Shown: piece after piece, positions 25,532 through 34,348 of the stretch
Numbering within the stretch: position 1 is the stretch's first letter
How the letters are laid out: every line of letters starts with the position of its first letter
DNA from: Niastella soli
GTDB lineage: Bacteria; Bacteroidota; Bacteroidia; Chitinophagales; Chitinophagaceae
DNA: 64,000 bases
Direction: 5' to 3'
Assembly: GCF_017742245.1 (NCBI RefSeq)
Contig: NZ_JAGHKO010000001.1
Span: forward strand, 525,061-589,060
The notes under the pieces: model-generated
What the model saw: only the letters and a program-made list of their open reading frames with translations
Databases searched by the model: none
Told to the model about the DNA's origin: nothing
Program-made: the position numbers and the translations under genes

Positions 25532-26815
25532 ATGCCCAAAAACAACCTGATCAATAACCTGCTCTACCTGTTCTACCTGGGTTTCCTGGTAACCGTGGTG
25601 GCAGCGTTCAGGGCTTATAGCAGTATAGCCATCGGATTGATCTTAATTACTTCGTTTCTTTACAATAAAACCAACACGGGCTCCTGGTTCAATAAAGCCC
25701 TGCGCAATCCGTTTGTGTTAGGTTGCAGCGGCTTTTTTTTGTTGCAGATAATTCCACTGGCCTATACTGATAATATTTCCGATAGCCTAAACCATATACA
25801 GGTAAAAAGCGCCCTGCTGTTTATACCGGTATGCTTTTTTTGTTGTCAGTTTATCAATAAAACAAGGTTCCATTCTTTGATGAAGGCCTATGTTTTTATT
25901 CTGGTCATTTTGCTTACCTGGTGTTTGGGAATAAGTTTTATCAAATACCAGTTCCATCACGCCCCCGTATACGTTTTCTTTTACCACCAGTTGTTAAGCA
26001 ATCTGGGGCACCATGCCATTCAGTTTTCCATACTCGTTTTTGCAGGGCTTATCTTTCTCCTTCAGGAAACTACAGTTGAACGGTATATAGTGAACAAGGG
26101 AGCCCATTTCATACTAATGGTATTTCTTATTGGGGGACTGTTTTTGTTATCGTCAAAACTGGTGATCAGTTTTACGTTGGTCAGCCTGGCATATTATACT
26201 TTTATTTCGCTGAAAAGAAATTTCAATACCCGTTACACCATTGCTATAGTGGCATTGGTGGGCATTACTACCAGTAGTCTTATCTTGTTTACAAAGAACC
26301 CTATCAGCTATCGCTTTAACGACATCATGCGCAATAACATGATCGTTATGGAGCAATCAACCTTCGATAAGGGATTTTATTTCAACGGCGTACAATTCCG
26401 CTTGCTGCAATGGCGGTTTGTAAAAGAAATTATGCAGGAGCACAACGCCTGGATCATGGGCGTAACTCCTGCCGGTGCGCAGCCCTTATTGAACCAGAAA
26501 TATTTGCAGACAAACATGTATGCAGGCAGGCCTGGTACCCCCGATCATGGGTACCAGGGTTACAATACCCATAACCAGTGGCTGGAGTCATTTTTACAAA
26601 CTGGCTTTATTGGACTACTCCTCTTTTTCGTCATTTGTTTCTCCCTGGTAACTATGGCTGTTCGGGAAAAAAGCCGGCTCTTGTGGCCTATCGTACTGTT
26701 GGTGATCGCTTATTCTTTTAGTGAATCAGTCTTTGAAACACAATACGGACTGATCGTTTTCCTTTTTTTACCGTTGTTTTTTTACTTTGGTGGTAAATCA
26801 TATGAAAAACAATAA
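25532..26815 (+). CDS. O-antigen ligase/polymerase family membrane protein
   Basis: A 427-residue protein with about eleven membrane spans and the family loop near the C-terminal half (GYQGYNTHNQWLESFLQTGFIGLLLF), where the NTHNxxLE pattern matches WaaL/Wzy proteins. It is the third protein of this class in the locus. Its coupling to a Wzz-like gene would suit either a polymerase or the ligase that attaches the chain to lipid A core. The start is four bases after the Wzz-like stop. The 178 bases that follow hold no gene. Confidence 0.85.
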   Translation: MPKNNLINNLLYLFYLGFLVTVVAAFRAYSSIAIGLILITSFLYNKTNTGSWFNKALRNPFVLGCSGFFLLQIIPLAYTDNISDSLNHIQVKSALLFIPVCFFCCQFINKTRFHSLMKAYVFILVILLTWCLGISFIKYQFHHAPVYVFFYHQLLSNLGHHAIQFSILVFAGLIFLLQETTVERYIVNKGAHFILMVFLIGGLFLLSSKLVISFTLVSLAYYTFISLKRNFNTRYTIAIVALVGITTSSLILFTKNPISYRFNDIMRNNMIVMEQSTFDKGFYFNGVQFRLLQWRFVKEIMQEHNAWIMGVTPAGAQPLLNQKYLQTNMYAGRPGTPDHGYQGYNTHNQWLESFLQTGFIGLLLFFVICFSLVTMAVREKSRLLWPIVLLVIAYSFSESVFETQYGLIVFLFLPLFFYFGGKSYEKQ

Positions 26816-26993
26816 GTTAAAAAACTCATACAGCTGTTTCACAAACAGTATGCTGGTAACTCAATTGTACTAATCCCGGTTTTACCTGCACTCTTCGCTG
26901 ATAGCAGGCGCATTAAAGCAGATTTATATAAATTGTATATTAATTCCCCTGCTCTGGACAAACATTCCCGATGATTAACTGTTAATTGCAATT

Positions 26994-28790
26994 ATGAAGA
27001 TTTTATTAACGTATTTAAAACCATACAGATGGCTGGTAGTTTTAACGCTTTTTCTGGCAGCCATAAACACCGCTTTTTCCTTATTCGATCCCATTATATT
27101 AGGGAAATTGGTTCGGCTTGCCGGTACCTACCTTAACACCCCAAAAGGTCAAAGACCTGGTTCGGAATGGTTCACTGCCACTACGCCCTATTACGGTGTG
27201 ATCTGGTTGTTATCAGCTTCCATTGGTGTGGCCATGGTGAGCAGGATAGCCAAAAACTTCCAGGATTATTTCCTGAACGTGATCATTCAAAAGTTTGGCG
27301 CCAAAGTATTTACCGATGGTTTAAAACACGCCATGCGCCTCCCCTATCAGGAATTTGAAGACCAACGCAGCGGAGAAACGCTGAGCGTGCTTACCAAGGT
27401 GCGGGCAGATACAGAAAAGTTCATGAATTATTTCATCAACATTATGTTTGGTGTATTGGTAAGCGTAACCTTTGTTATGGTGTATGCTTCTATCTGGATC
27501 AGTTGGTACATCGCCGTTGCTTATGTTGCAGGGATCTTTCTATTGGCCACCATTACCAACCTGCTTAGTAAAAAAATAAAAACCATCCAGAAGACCATCG
27601 TGTCACAAACAACTGCCCTGGCTGGCTCTACCACGGAATCGCTTCGTAACATAGAATTGGTTAAAAGTTTGGGACTTACCAACCAGGAAGTGACCCGGTT
27701 GAATAAAAACACCTACAAAATCCTCGGCCTGGAGCTTACCAAAGTAAAACGCGTGCGCAGCATCAGCTTTGTACAGGGGACTTTTGTGAACACATTGCGT
27801 CAGGTGATCCTGTTTATTTTAATGTGGCTGATCTTCCACGACAAAATGGATTTTGGGCAATTGGTTACCATGCAGATTTTCTCATTCTTTGTATTTGGTC
27901 CTTTGCAGGAGATCAGCAACATCATTATCAGCTATCGCGAAGCAGAAGCTTCTTTGAACAACTTCCATAACCTGATGCAAAAAGTACCCGAGCGTCAACC
28001 TGAACATCCCAAACACCTCGGCGATGTTCAAACGCTTGACTTCAATACGGTGGGCTTTAAACACCTTACGGCGCAATCACGCGCCATCGATGACATCAGC
28101 TTCTCGGCCAAAGCCGGGGAAACAATTGCGTTTGTTGGGCCTTCCGGTTCAGGTAAAACTACCCTCATGAAGTTGCTGGTTGGTTTATACCGCCCGCAGC
28201 AGGGAAAGATCCTGTACAATGGCATCGACGAAAACGACATCGATTATGAAGACCTGCGTAAACAGATCGGTTTTGTAACCCAGGACACCCAATTGTTCGC
28301 AGGCACTATTAAAGAAAACCTGTTGTTTGTAAATACCTCGGCTTCCGACGATGACCTGATGGATGTGCTGAAAAAAGCCTCCTGTATGAATTTGCTGTCC
28401 CGTGCCGAAAAAGGCCTCGATACCATGATCGGCGAAGGCGGGCTGAAACTATCCGGTGGTGAAAAGCAACGACTGTCAATTGCCCGCGCCCTTTTACGCA
28501 AACCACGGTTGTTGATCTTTGATGAAGCCACTTCAGCGCTCGATTCGCTGACAGAAGAAGAGATCACCAACACCATAAAAGATGTTTCTTCCAAACGCAA
28601 TCAGATCACGATCATGATCGCCCACCGGTTGTCGACCATTATGCATGCCGACCGCATTTATGTGCTCGAAAAAGGCGATATAGTGGAAACAGGCAGTCAT
28701 GAAAGCCTGCTCGAGGAAAAGGGTTTATATTATGCCATGTGGAGACAGCAGATCGGAGAACGGAAAAAACTGGTTGCTACAGCTTCTTAA
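26994..28790 (+). CDS. ABC exporter, fused permease and ATPase
   Basis: A 598-residue type IV (MsbA-like) half-transporter. Residues 1-320 carry six membrane spans; the ATPase has Walker A GPSGSGKTT near 382-390, signature LSGGEKQR near 487-494, Walker B LLIFDEATSALDS and the H-loop AHRLST. As a homodimer it would export a lipid, peptide or drug; no accessory gene hints at a substrate. It stands alone, with a structured intergenic region after it, and is probably not part of the polysaccharide locus. Confidence 0.88.
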   Translation: MKILLTYLKPYRWLVVLTLFLAAINTAFSLFDPIILGKLVRLAGTYLNTPKGQRPGSEWFTATTPYYGVIWLLSASIGVAMVSRIAKNFQDYFLNVIIQKFGAKVFTDGLKHAMRLPYQEFEDQRSGETLSVLTKVRADTEKFMNYFINIMFGVLVSVTFVMVYASIWISWYIAVAYVAGIFLLATITNLLSKKIKTIQKTIVSQTTALAGSTTESLRNIELVKSLGLTNQEVTRLNKNTYKILGLELTKVKRVRSISFVQGTFVNTLRQVILFILMWLIFHDKMDFGQLVTMQIFSFFVFGPLQEISNIIISYREAEASLNNFHNLMQKVPERQPEHPKHLGDVQTLDFNTVGFKHLTAQSRAIDDISFSAKAGETIAFVGPSGSGKTTLMKLLVGLYRPQQGKILYNGIDENDIDYEDLRKQIGFVTQDTQLFAGTIKENLLFVNTSASDDDLMDVLKKASCMNLLSRAEKGLDTMIGEGGLKLSGGEKQRLSIARALLRKPRLLIFDEATSALDSLTEEEITNTIKDVSSKRNQITIMIAHRLSTIMHADRIYVLEKGDIVETGSHESLLEEKGLYYAMWRQQIGERKKLVATAS

Positions 28791-28812
28791 AGCGCACATA
28801 GGTTCTGAGTTC

Positions 28813-28893
28813 AATTAGGTATTGGGTTATTAAGTTCCTGAGGGAAGTACTGCGAAAAGTGCTCCCGAACTAAGAGCTTAATAACCCAATTAC
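28813..28893. other. Nested stem-loop between ABC exporter and DUF983 gene
   Basis: TTGGGTTATTAAG at 28822-28834 pairs perfectly with CTTAATAACCCAA at 28877-28889. Between the arms a second hairpin can form (28842-28851 with 28859-28865). The right arm is followed by a short T-rich stretch. It may be a terminator of the exporter gene or a leader structure; its size is more than a simple terminator needs. Confidence 0.5.
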
Positions 28894-28918
28894 TTTTAAT
28901 AACTAAAGCAGGTGCCAC

Positions 28919-28926
28919 TAATTTTG
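28919..28926 (+). promoter_or_regulatory. Putative -7 element (TAATTTTG) for the DUF983 gene
   Basis: TAATTTTG matches TAnnTTTG and lies 32 bases before the start codon. No TTG stands at the -33 distance, so the evidence is the -7 element alone. Confidence 0.4.
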
Positions 28927-28958
28927 TAAATTCGCGGTTCATCAATTGAGACCACATA

Positions 28959-29420
28959 ATGCCTACGTCCAAACCCAACTACCTATGGAGCATGTTAACC
29001 ATGAAATGCCCCCGTTGCCGCCGGGGACCTATGTTCAGGAACAACAATCCCTGGAATTTGAAAAAAGTGTTCGACATGCCTACGCATTGCCCCGAATGTG
29101 GCCAGCAATATGAAATGGAAGTAGGCTTTTGGTACGGTACCGCCTACGTAAGTTATGCTTTATCGGTGGCGCTGTCTGTCAGCACATTTGTTGCCTGGTG
29201 GGTACTCATAGGTATGTCAACAAAAGACAACCGGTTCTTTTGGTGGTTAGGTATCAATATCTTTTTACTTATATTTTTACAACCCTGGTTAATGCGCCTG
29301 AGTCGCGTTATCTATCTCTACTTTTTTGTTCGCTACGATCCTAATTACAAAAGCACCAAAGCAAAGACATTCGATTATGAAACGGGGTCTTACTATGATG
29401 AGGAGGGCAGTAGGCAATAG
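28959..29420 (+). CDS. DUF983 zinc-ribbon membrane protein
   Basis: A 153-residue protein. Two CxxC knuckles (MKCPRCRRG near residue 13 and HCPECGQQY near residue 42) form a probable zinc ribbon, followed by two membrane spans (about 63-85 and 92-110). This is the DUF983 layout; the function is not established. The final residues and the TAG stop arise from the start of a GGCAATG heptad array, so the natural C-terminus may have been altered by it. Confidence 0.82.
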   Translation: MPTSKPNYLWSMLTMKCPRCRRGPMFRNNNPWNLKKVFDMPTHCPECGQQYEMEVGFWYGTAYVSYALSVALSVSTFVAWWVLIGMSTKDNRFFWWLGINIFLLIFLQPWLMRLSRVIYLYFFVRYDPNYKSTKAKTFDYETGSYYDEEGSRQ

Positions 29421-29461
29421 GCAATGGGCAATGGGCAATGGGCAATGGGCAATGGGCAATG
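29413..29461 (+). repeat. GGCAATG heptad array, seven units
   Basis: About seven tandem copies of GGCAATG (first units GGCAATA) begin within the last codons of the DUF983 gene and provide its TAG stop. Members of the same 7-bp family lie at 22105, 42845, 43135-43240 and near 62129. Confidence 0.9.
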
Positions 29462-29694
29462 TCCGACTAATAGCCAAACTCGCTTCCGGCAAACGTGAAA
29501 CGTGAAAACTGCAACGCGGCAGTCGGCTGAATTCAGAAAGAAAACTGCATACTCGCCTACGGCTCGGCGCCCATATCGGCCCTATCAACCGTATTAACGC
29601 GATCAACGTCCCTCAATACCTGGCGTCCCGCAACTTCCTATCATATGGCGCCCCGCCTCAGGGGGGTGTTCAATCAATATTATCCATATTAACC

Positions 29695-29847
29695 TTCCCC
29701 CTCGTCAACTGATCAACTGATCAACTCTTCTTCCATATCAACCCTTTCAACATCCTACCACCTATTTCAATTCCTTTATCACCCCTTTCAACTATATCAA
29801 CCCTATCAGCCCTCTTCCCCCTCGTCAACTGATCAACTGGTCAACTC
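29695..29847. repeat. Pair of 33-bp direct repeats
   Basis: Copies at 29695-29727 and 29815-29847 differ by one base. Their core is a tandem of GTCAACTGATCAACT, itself built on a short TCAACTG period. Related TCAACTGG sequences occur near 40240. Confidence 0.8.
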
Positions 29848-29912
29848 CAGGAATTATATGTAAAAGCGGGGGAAACTACACACTAGGTGCGTTTTAGCAG
29901 AACATTAGCCCC

Positions 29913-29920
29913 TAGATTTG
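29913..29920 (+). promoter_or_regulatory. Putative -7 element (TAGATTTG) for the GH92 gene
   Basis: TAGATTTG fits TAnnTTTG and is 37 bases before the start codon. A TTTTAG sequence near 29892 is at about the right distance for a weak -33 element. Confidence 0.45.
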
Positions 29921-29957
29921 TAAGCGCTCAACTTATTACATAAAGAAATTTACGCAC

Positions 29958-32240
29958 ATGAAGAAACGCTTCCCGTTGTTATGGATGTTGCCCTTATCCT
30001 TATTCGCTCAACAAAAAAATGTGGTGCAGTATGTAAACCCGCTTATTGGTACGCAACGCATGGGACATACCTTTCCCGGCGCTACCGTTCCATTTGGCAT
30101 GGTGCAGCTAAGCCCCGATACCGATACCATTCCCTATGAAATGAACGGGAAATACAATCCCGACGTATACAAATATTGCGCTGGTTACCAATATGACGAT
30201 AAAACCATTGTAGGCTTTAGCCATACACATTTCAGCGGCACTGGCCACAGCGACCTGGGTGATTTCCTGGTAATGCCTACCGTTGGCGCGCTGCAGTTGA
30301 ACCCCGGCGTGGCCACCGATACAAAGACCGGTTTTCGCTCAGCTTTTTCTCATGCTAACGAAAAAGCAGAGGCTGGCTATTATAAAGTAAAGCTTGACGA
30401 CGACAATATCACTGCGGAACTCACCGCAACTACCAGGACCGGGTTCCATCAATACACATTCCCCAAAACAAACGACGCACACATCATCCTCGACCTGATG
30501 CATGGCATTTACAATTACGAGGATAAAAATGCCTGGACTTATGTACGGGTAGAAAACGACACGTTGGTTACCGGTTACCGCCAAACGGCTGGCTGGGCCC
30601 GTACCCGAACCGTTTATTTTGCCATGACCTTTTCAAAACCATTTAAAGAATATGGATGTAAGGACTTCAGCAAAAAACAGGTGTATCGCGGGTTCTGGGG
30701 AAAATTCAATCAATCCAAAAACTTTCCCGATCTGGCGGGCAGACAACTGCGGATGTTCTTCAACTTTAATACAGAAGAAGGTGAGAAAATTAAAGTAAAG
30801 ATGGCGCTTTCTTCAGTAAGCACCGAAGGCGCAATATTAAACCTGAGAACAGAAGCCCCTACCTGGGATTTTGAACAAACAAAAGCCGCGGCACAAGCCG
30901 CCTGGAATACAGAACTGGCAAAAATTACGGTGGAAGCGGCCGAGAGCGAGAAACAGAATTTTTATACAGCTATGTACCACGCATTTCTGGGCCCTACCGT
31001 ATATATGGATGTTGATCGCAAATACAAAGGGCTCGATCAGAATGTGCATACCGCTGCCAATTTTACCAACTATACCACCTTTTCATTGTGGGATACCTAC
31101 AGGGCGCTGCACCCCTTTTTCAACATTATACAACCGACACGCAATGGTGATATGGTGAACAGTATGCTGGCTCATTACGACCAAAGTGTCTTGAAGATGC
31201 TGCCCATCTGGAGTCATTACAGCAACGATAACTGGTGCATGAGCGGTTACCACAGCGTATCGGTTATTGCCGACGCCATCTTAAAAGGTAATACCTCTTT
31301 CAATGCAGCACATGCACTGGAAGCCTGCGTAACAACAGCCACCCATAACAATTATGAAGGCATTGGCAGCTATGTGGAGAAAGGTTTCATTCCTGATGAA
31401 AAGCTGGGCACCTCTGCTTCCACAACCCTTGAATATGCTTATGACGACTGGTGCATAGCCCAGGCAGCCAACAAACTGGGACGCACAGATATTTATGAAG
31501 CATTCAGCAAACGCGCCGGCAATTACAAGAATCTGTTCGATGCATCGGTAGGTTTTATGCGTGCCCGCAAAGAAGATGGCAGCTTTAAAAATGGTTTTGA
31601 TGCATTGAGCACACACGGCCAGGGTTTTATTGAAGGCAATACCTGGAACTACAGCTTTTTCGTTCCTCAGGACCCCGAAGGTTTGATAACCCTGATGGGT
31701 GGTAAAAAGCAATTCAGTGCCCGCCTCGATACCCTGTTCACCATGTACCTGCCCGATAAATATTTTGCAGAGACGGAAGATATTACCCGCGATGGCATTA
31801 TTGGTACTTATGTACATGGCAACGAACCGGCTCACCATGTTGCCTATTTGTACAATTTTGCAGGTCAGCCCTGGAAAACACAGGAACGTGTAAGAATGAT
31901 CCTGAAGAATCAATATAAACCAGCACCTGATGGCCTGGGTGGTAATGATGACTGTGGCCAAATGAGTGCCTGGTATCTTTTCTCTACGCTGGGCTTTTAT
32001 CCAGTAGCTCCTGGCGCCGCCCTGTATCAGCTAGGCAGTCCTGCTATCAACAAAGCGGTTTTACAACTCGAAAATAACAACACGTTTACTGTGGAGGCCA
32101 TTAACCAAAGCGATAAAAATGTGTATGTACAAAAGGTTGTATTGAATGGAAAACAACTGGATCAAGCCGTTATTAGTCATGAAGACATTATGAAAGGTGG
32201 CACGCTGACCTTCTATATGACGAACAAACCAAAGAAGTAA
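29958..32240 (+). CDS. Glycoside hydrolase family 92 alpha-mannosidase, secreted
   Basis: A 760-residue enzyme with a signal peptide (residues 1-17, ending LFAQQ). The GH92 fold begins at VNPLIGT and has FSHTHFSGTGHSDLGDF at about 87-103, the likely catalytic acid in FIEGNTWNYSFF near residue 559, and the calcium/base aspartates in GNDDCGQMSAWYLFSTLGF near 664. These match GH92 exo-alpha-mannosidases (mostly alpha-1,2), which act on mannans or N-glycans in the periplasm or at the surface. No SusC/SusD pair or other hydrolase is next to it, so it is not in an evident utilisation locus. A palindromic terminator follows. Confidence 0.9.
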   Translation: MKKRFPLLWMLPLSLFAQQKNVVQYVNPLIGTQRMGHTFPGATVPFGMVQLSPDTDTIPYEMNGKYNPDVYKYCAGYQYDDKTIVGFSHTHFSGTGHSDLGDFLVMPTVGALQLNPGVATDTKTGFRSAFSHANEKAEAGYYKVKLDDDNITAELTATTRTGFHQYTFPKTNDAHIILDLMHGIYNYEDKNAWTYVRVENDTLVTGYRQTAGWARTRTVYFAMTFSKPFKEYGCKDFSKKQVYRGFWGKFNQSKNFPDLAGRQLRMFFNFNTEEGEKIKVKMALSSVSTEGAILNLRTEAPTWDFEQTKAAAQAAWNTELAKITVEAAESEKQNFYTAMYHAFLGPTVYMDVDRKYKGLDQNVHTAANFTNYTTFSLWDTYRALHPFFNIIQPTRNGDMVNSMLAHYDQSVLKMLPIWSHYSNDNWCMSGYHSVSVIADAILKGNTSFNAAHALEACVTTATHNNYEGIGSYVEKGFIPDEKLGTSASTTLEYAYDDWCIAQAANKLGRTDIYEAFSKRAGNYKNLFDASVGFMRARKEDGSFKNGFDALSTHGQGFIEGNTWNYSFFVPQDPEGLITLMGGKKQFSARLDTLFTMYLPDKYFAETEDITRDGIIGTYVHGNEPAHHVAYLYNFAGQPWKTQERVRMILKNQYKPAPDGLGGNDDCGQMSAWYLFSTLGFYPVAPGAALYQLGSPAINKAVLQLENNNTFTVEAINQSDKNVYVQKVVLNGKQLDQAVISHEDIMKGGTLTFYMTNKPKK

Positions 32241-32263
32241 GAAGAGCTTCAAGTAATAAAATC

Positions 32264-32302
32264 AAAAAGCCCCGTCTCGGCTCAGCCGAGATCGGGGCTT
32301 AT
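32264..32302 (+). terminator. Palindromic terminator after the GH92 gene
   Basis: A nearly perfect palindrome (arms about 32266-32282 and 32284-32300, one unpaired base) with A-rich and T-rich flanks. An almost identical sequence lies at 43981-44017 after dnaB. The size of the stem and the gene-end positions point to an intrinsic terminator. Confidence 0.8.
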
Positions 32303-32387
32303 TATATGATCAAGGGTTAGTAAGTAATGTTATAAAACGTTAATTTACGGCAATTATTTTATTCAGACAATAGCTGGGAAAGAAAAG

Positions 32388-34226
32388 TTACTTCTTCAAC
32401 ATCACAGTAAATACAGACCCTACCCCTATTTCACTTTCACAACTAATACGCCCATTGATCTCCTCCACAATTCTTTTTACAATTGAAAGCCCCAATCCAT
32501 TGGATGTTTCCCCATCAGTTGGCCGCGATGAGATCTTGCTGTATTTCGAGAACAGATAGGGCAGTTCTTCCTTCTCGATACCCACACCTTCGTCACGCAC
32601 TTTTATACTGATGTGGTCCTGATCATCATGAATGCTCATCCAAACCTTCTTGCCCTGGGTTGTATACTTGATGGCGTTCGATAACAGGTTCTCACAAATA
32701 CGGCCAACAAGGTAGCGGTCACTTAAAATAAATACTTTTTTACCTGTAGCCTCGGCATGTAACCTGATGTGCTTCTTGTCAGCCATCGGTTTAAAGTTAT
32801 CAACCATTTCTTCAGCAAAAGCCCGCAGGTCAAATTTTTCAAGCTTCATCTTATGGTTACCAATATCTTCCCGTTCAACATCGAGTATCTGCCTGATGAG
32901 GCGTTCGCCATACAACCCAGCCTGAACTATGCGGGCCATGGCTTTTTGCTGTTCGGCCGTTAAGCGATCGGCATCATTCTGTAATACCTGCCCCCATATT
33001 TGTATGGTAGCAAAAGGAGTGTTCAGGTCGTGCGACACAATGCTGATGAGCGAGTTCTTCTCATAGTTCAACTCCGATAACTTTTCATTTTGCTGAACAA
33101 TAAGATTATTGGTTTCCTGTAACCGCCGGTGGGCATTTCTTTTCATTACAAACCCAATAGCTATCAGTATCCCTATAATGGCCAGCGCACCCGCTACCAG
33201 GGAAAGCTCCCTTGTTCGAACAGTTTCTTTTTCTATTTTTTCCTGTAACAATTTGTTTTCTGCTTCCCGTTCACTGGCATGAAAGCGCTCCTGCAACGCA
33301 GCAATGGACTTATAGGTATCACTATGCAGAATAGCCGTATCGAGTGAATACCACTTTTTTATATACTGATAGGCCTTGTTGTATTTATTCTGGTACTCGT
33401 ATAATTTGGCAAGTATGGAATAGGAATCAGCCTCCTTGCTTTTTGATTCAAGCCGTTGCGCCAGTTCAAGGGCGCTTTGAGCATATTTGGTAGCAGAGTC
33501 AAAATGGTGCTTTTCTATATATATGTCTGCCAGGTTCAACCGGGCAACCCATAACCCACTATAATCCCCATCGTTACTATGCCTCATCAGGTTATGCCAG
33601 AAGTAAGGAAGGGCTTCATCATATTTCTTCTCTTTGAAATATAAATTACCCAGGTTATTGTATGTGCTCGATAAACTGACCTTTCCCTGCCGATCCAGGT
33701 TTTTACCTAGTTGTACCGCCTTATTCAATAATAAACGTGAACTGTCGTACTGCTTTAGTTGGGTATAAATAACCGCGAGGTTATTATATGTATTAATAAG
33801 AGAAGGTATTTTTCCGTCTGCCTCCGACATGCGGGCACATTGCAAATAAAATTCTTTTGCTTTCCCAGGTTCCCGAATGGCAAAATAGGCGATGGCCAGA
33901 TCACTTAGGGCAGCCATTTCATATTCCGGCGCTTTTATCAACCGGGCAGCCTGTAAGCTTTGCAGGTAATATTCAATGGCTTTTTCGTAGTTATTGCTTA
34001 GGTCTTCATAAATACCCTTGAGCCGTAATGACAGCACATTGCCCTTATTGAAATTAAGCTGATTGGCTTCTTTTGAAATGTATTCGGCGTAGTAATGAAT
34101 GGAGTCTATCTTGTCTTCGGAGAAATCGAGACAGCGGTCATACAAACTTTTTAATTGTGTTGTATCAACCTGAGCAAATGAACAAACGCTTACAATTAAG
34201 GCCCCTAGTAAAAAGAAGTATTTCAC
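32388..34226 (-). CDS. TPR sensor histidine kinase
   Basis: A 612-residue membrane kinase. A signal peptide (1-18) leads to a periplasmic region of TPR repeats (about 60-300, with YNNLAVIYTQLKQYD and YNNLGNLYFKEKKYD). A membrane span follows near 342-362, then a HisKA dimerisation domain with the phosphoacceptor in ISIVSHDLNTPF (about residue 398) and an HATPase domain (NAIKYT, DEGVGIE, SNGLGLSIVKRI). It follows the response regulator gene by 122 bases on the same strand and is probably its partner. The signal it senses is unknown. Confidence 0.88.
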   Translation of the reverse strand: MKYFFLLGALIVSVCSFAQVDTTQLKSLYDRCLDFSEDKIDSIHYYAEYISKEANQLNFNKGNVLSLRLKGIYEDLSNNYEKAIEYYLQSLQAARLIKAPEYEMAALSDLAIAYFAIREPGKAKEFYLQCARMSEADGKIPSLINTYNNLAVIYTQLKQYDSSRLLLNKAVQLGKNLDRQGKVSLSSTYNNLGNLYFKEKKYDEALPYFWHNLMRHSNDGDYSGLWVARLNLADIYIEKHHFDSATKYAQSALELAQRLESKSKEADSYSILAKLYEYQNKYNKAYQYIKKWYSLDTAILHSDTYKSIAALQERFHASEREAENKLLQEKIEKETVRTRELSLVAGALAIIGILIAIGFVMKRNAHRRLQETNNLIVQQNEKLSELNYEKNSLISIVSHDLNTPFATIQIWGQVLQNDADRLTAEQQKAMARIVQAGLYGERLIRQILDVEREDIGNHKMKLEKFDLRAFAEEMVDNFKPMADKKHIRLHAEATGKKVFILSDRYLVGRICENLLSNAIKYTTQGKKVWMSIHDDQDHISIKVRDEGVGIEKEELPYLFSKYSKISSRPTDGETSNGLGLSIVKRIVEEINGRISCESEIGVGSVFTVMLKK

Positions 34227-34348
34227 CAGTATCGACGAATTATACTACCAAATTAAGGGTTTTTACTTATTAACTCAAGTAATAACTGTAATAATATAAA
34301 GATTGGCAGACTGGCTACTTTATTAAGTGTGAAAAAGACAGGAAACTA

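Larger units (their letters stand above)
29421..29957. other. Repeat-rich intergenic region
   Basis: There is no gene here. After the heptad array come GGCAAACGTGAAACGTGAAA (about 29489-29508), an element CTCGCCTACGGCTCG (also near 40090), a CCCGC hairpin-like element near 29651, two 33-bp direct repeats, and a pyrimidine-rich tract full of TCAACC and TCAACT. The promoter of the mannosidase gene lies at the end. The mix looks like intergenic repeats built up by successive insertion or slippage. Confidence 0.65.

Noticed and set aside
29413-29461. CRISPR array
   Set aside because: The units are only 7 bp with no spacers and no cas genes are nearby.
31281-31961. A 226-codon minus-strand frame opposite the GH92 gene
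   Set aside because: Antisense to well-conserved GH92 motifs, with no recognisable domain.
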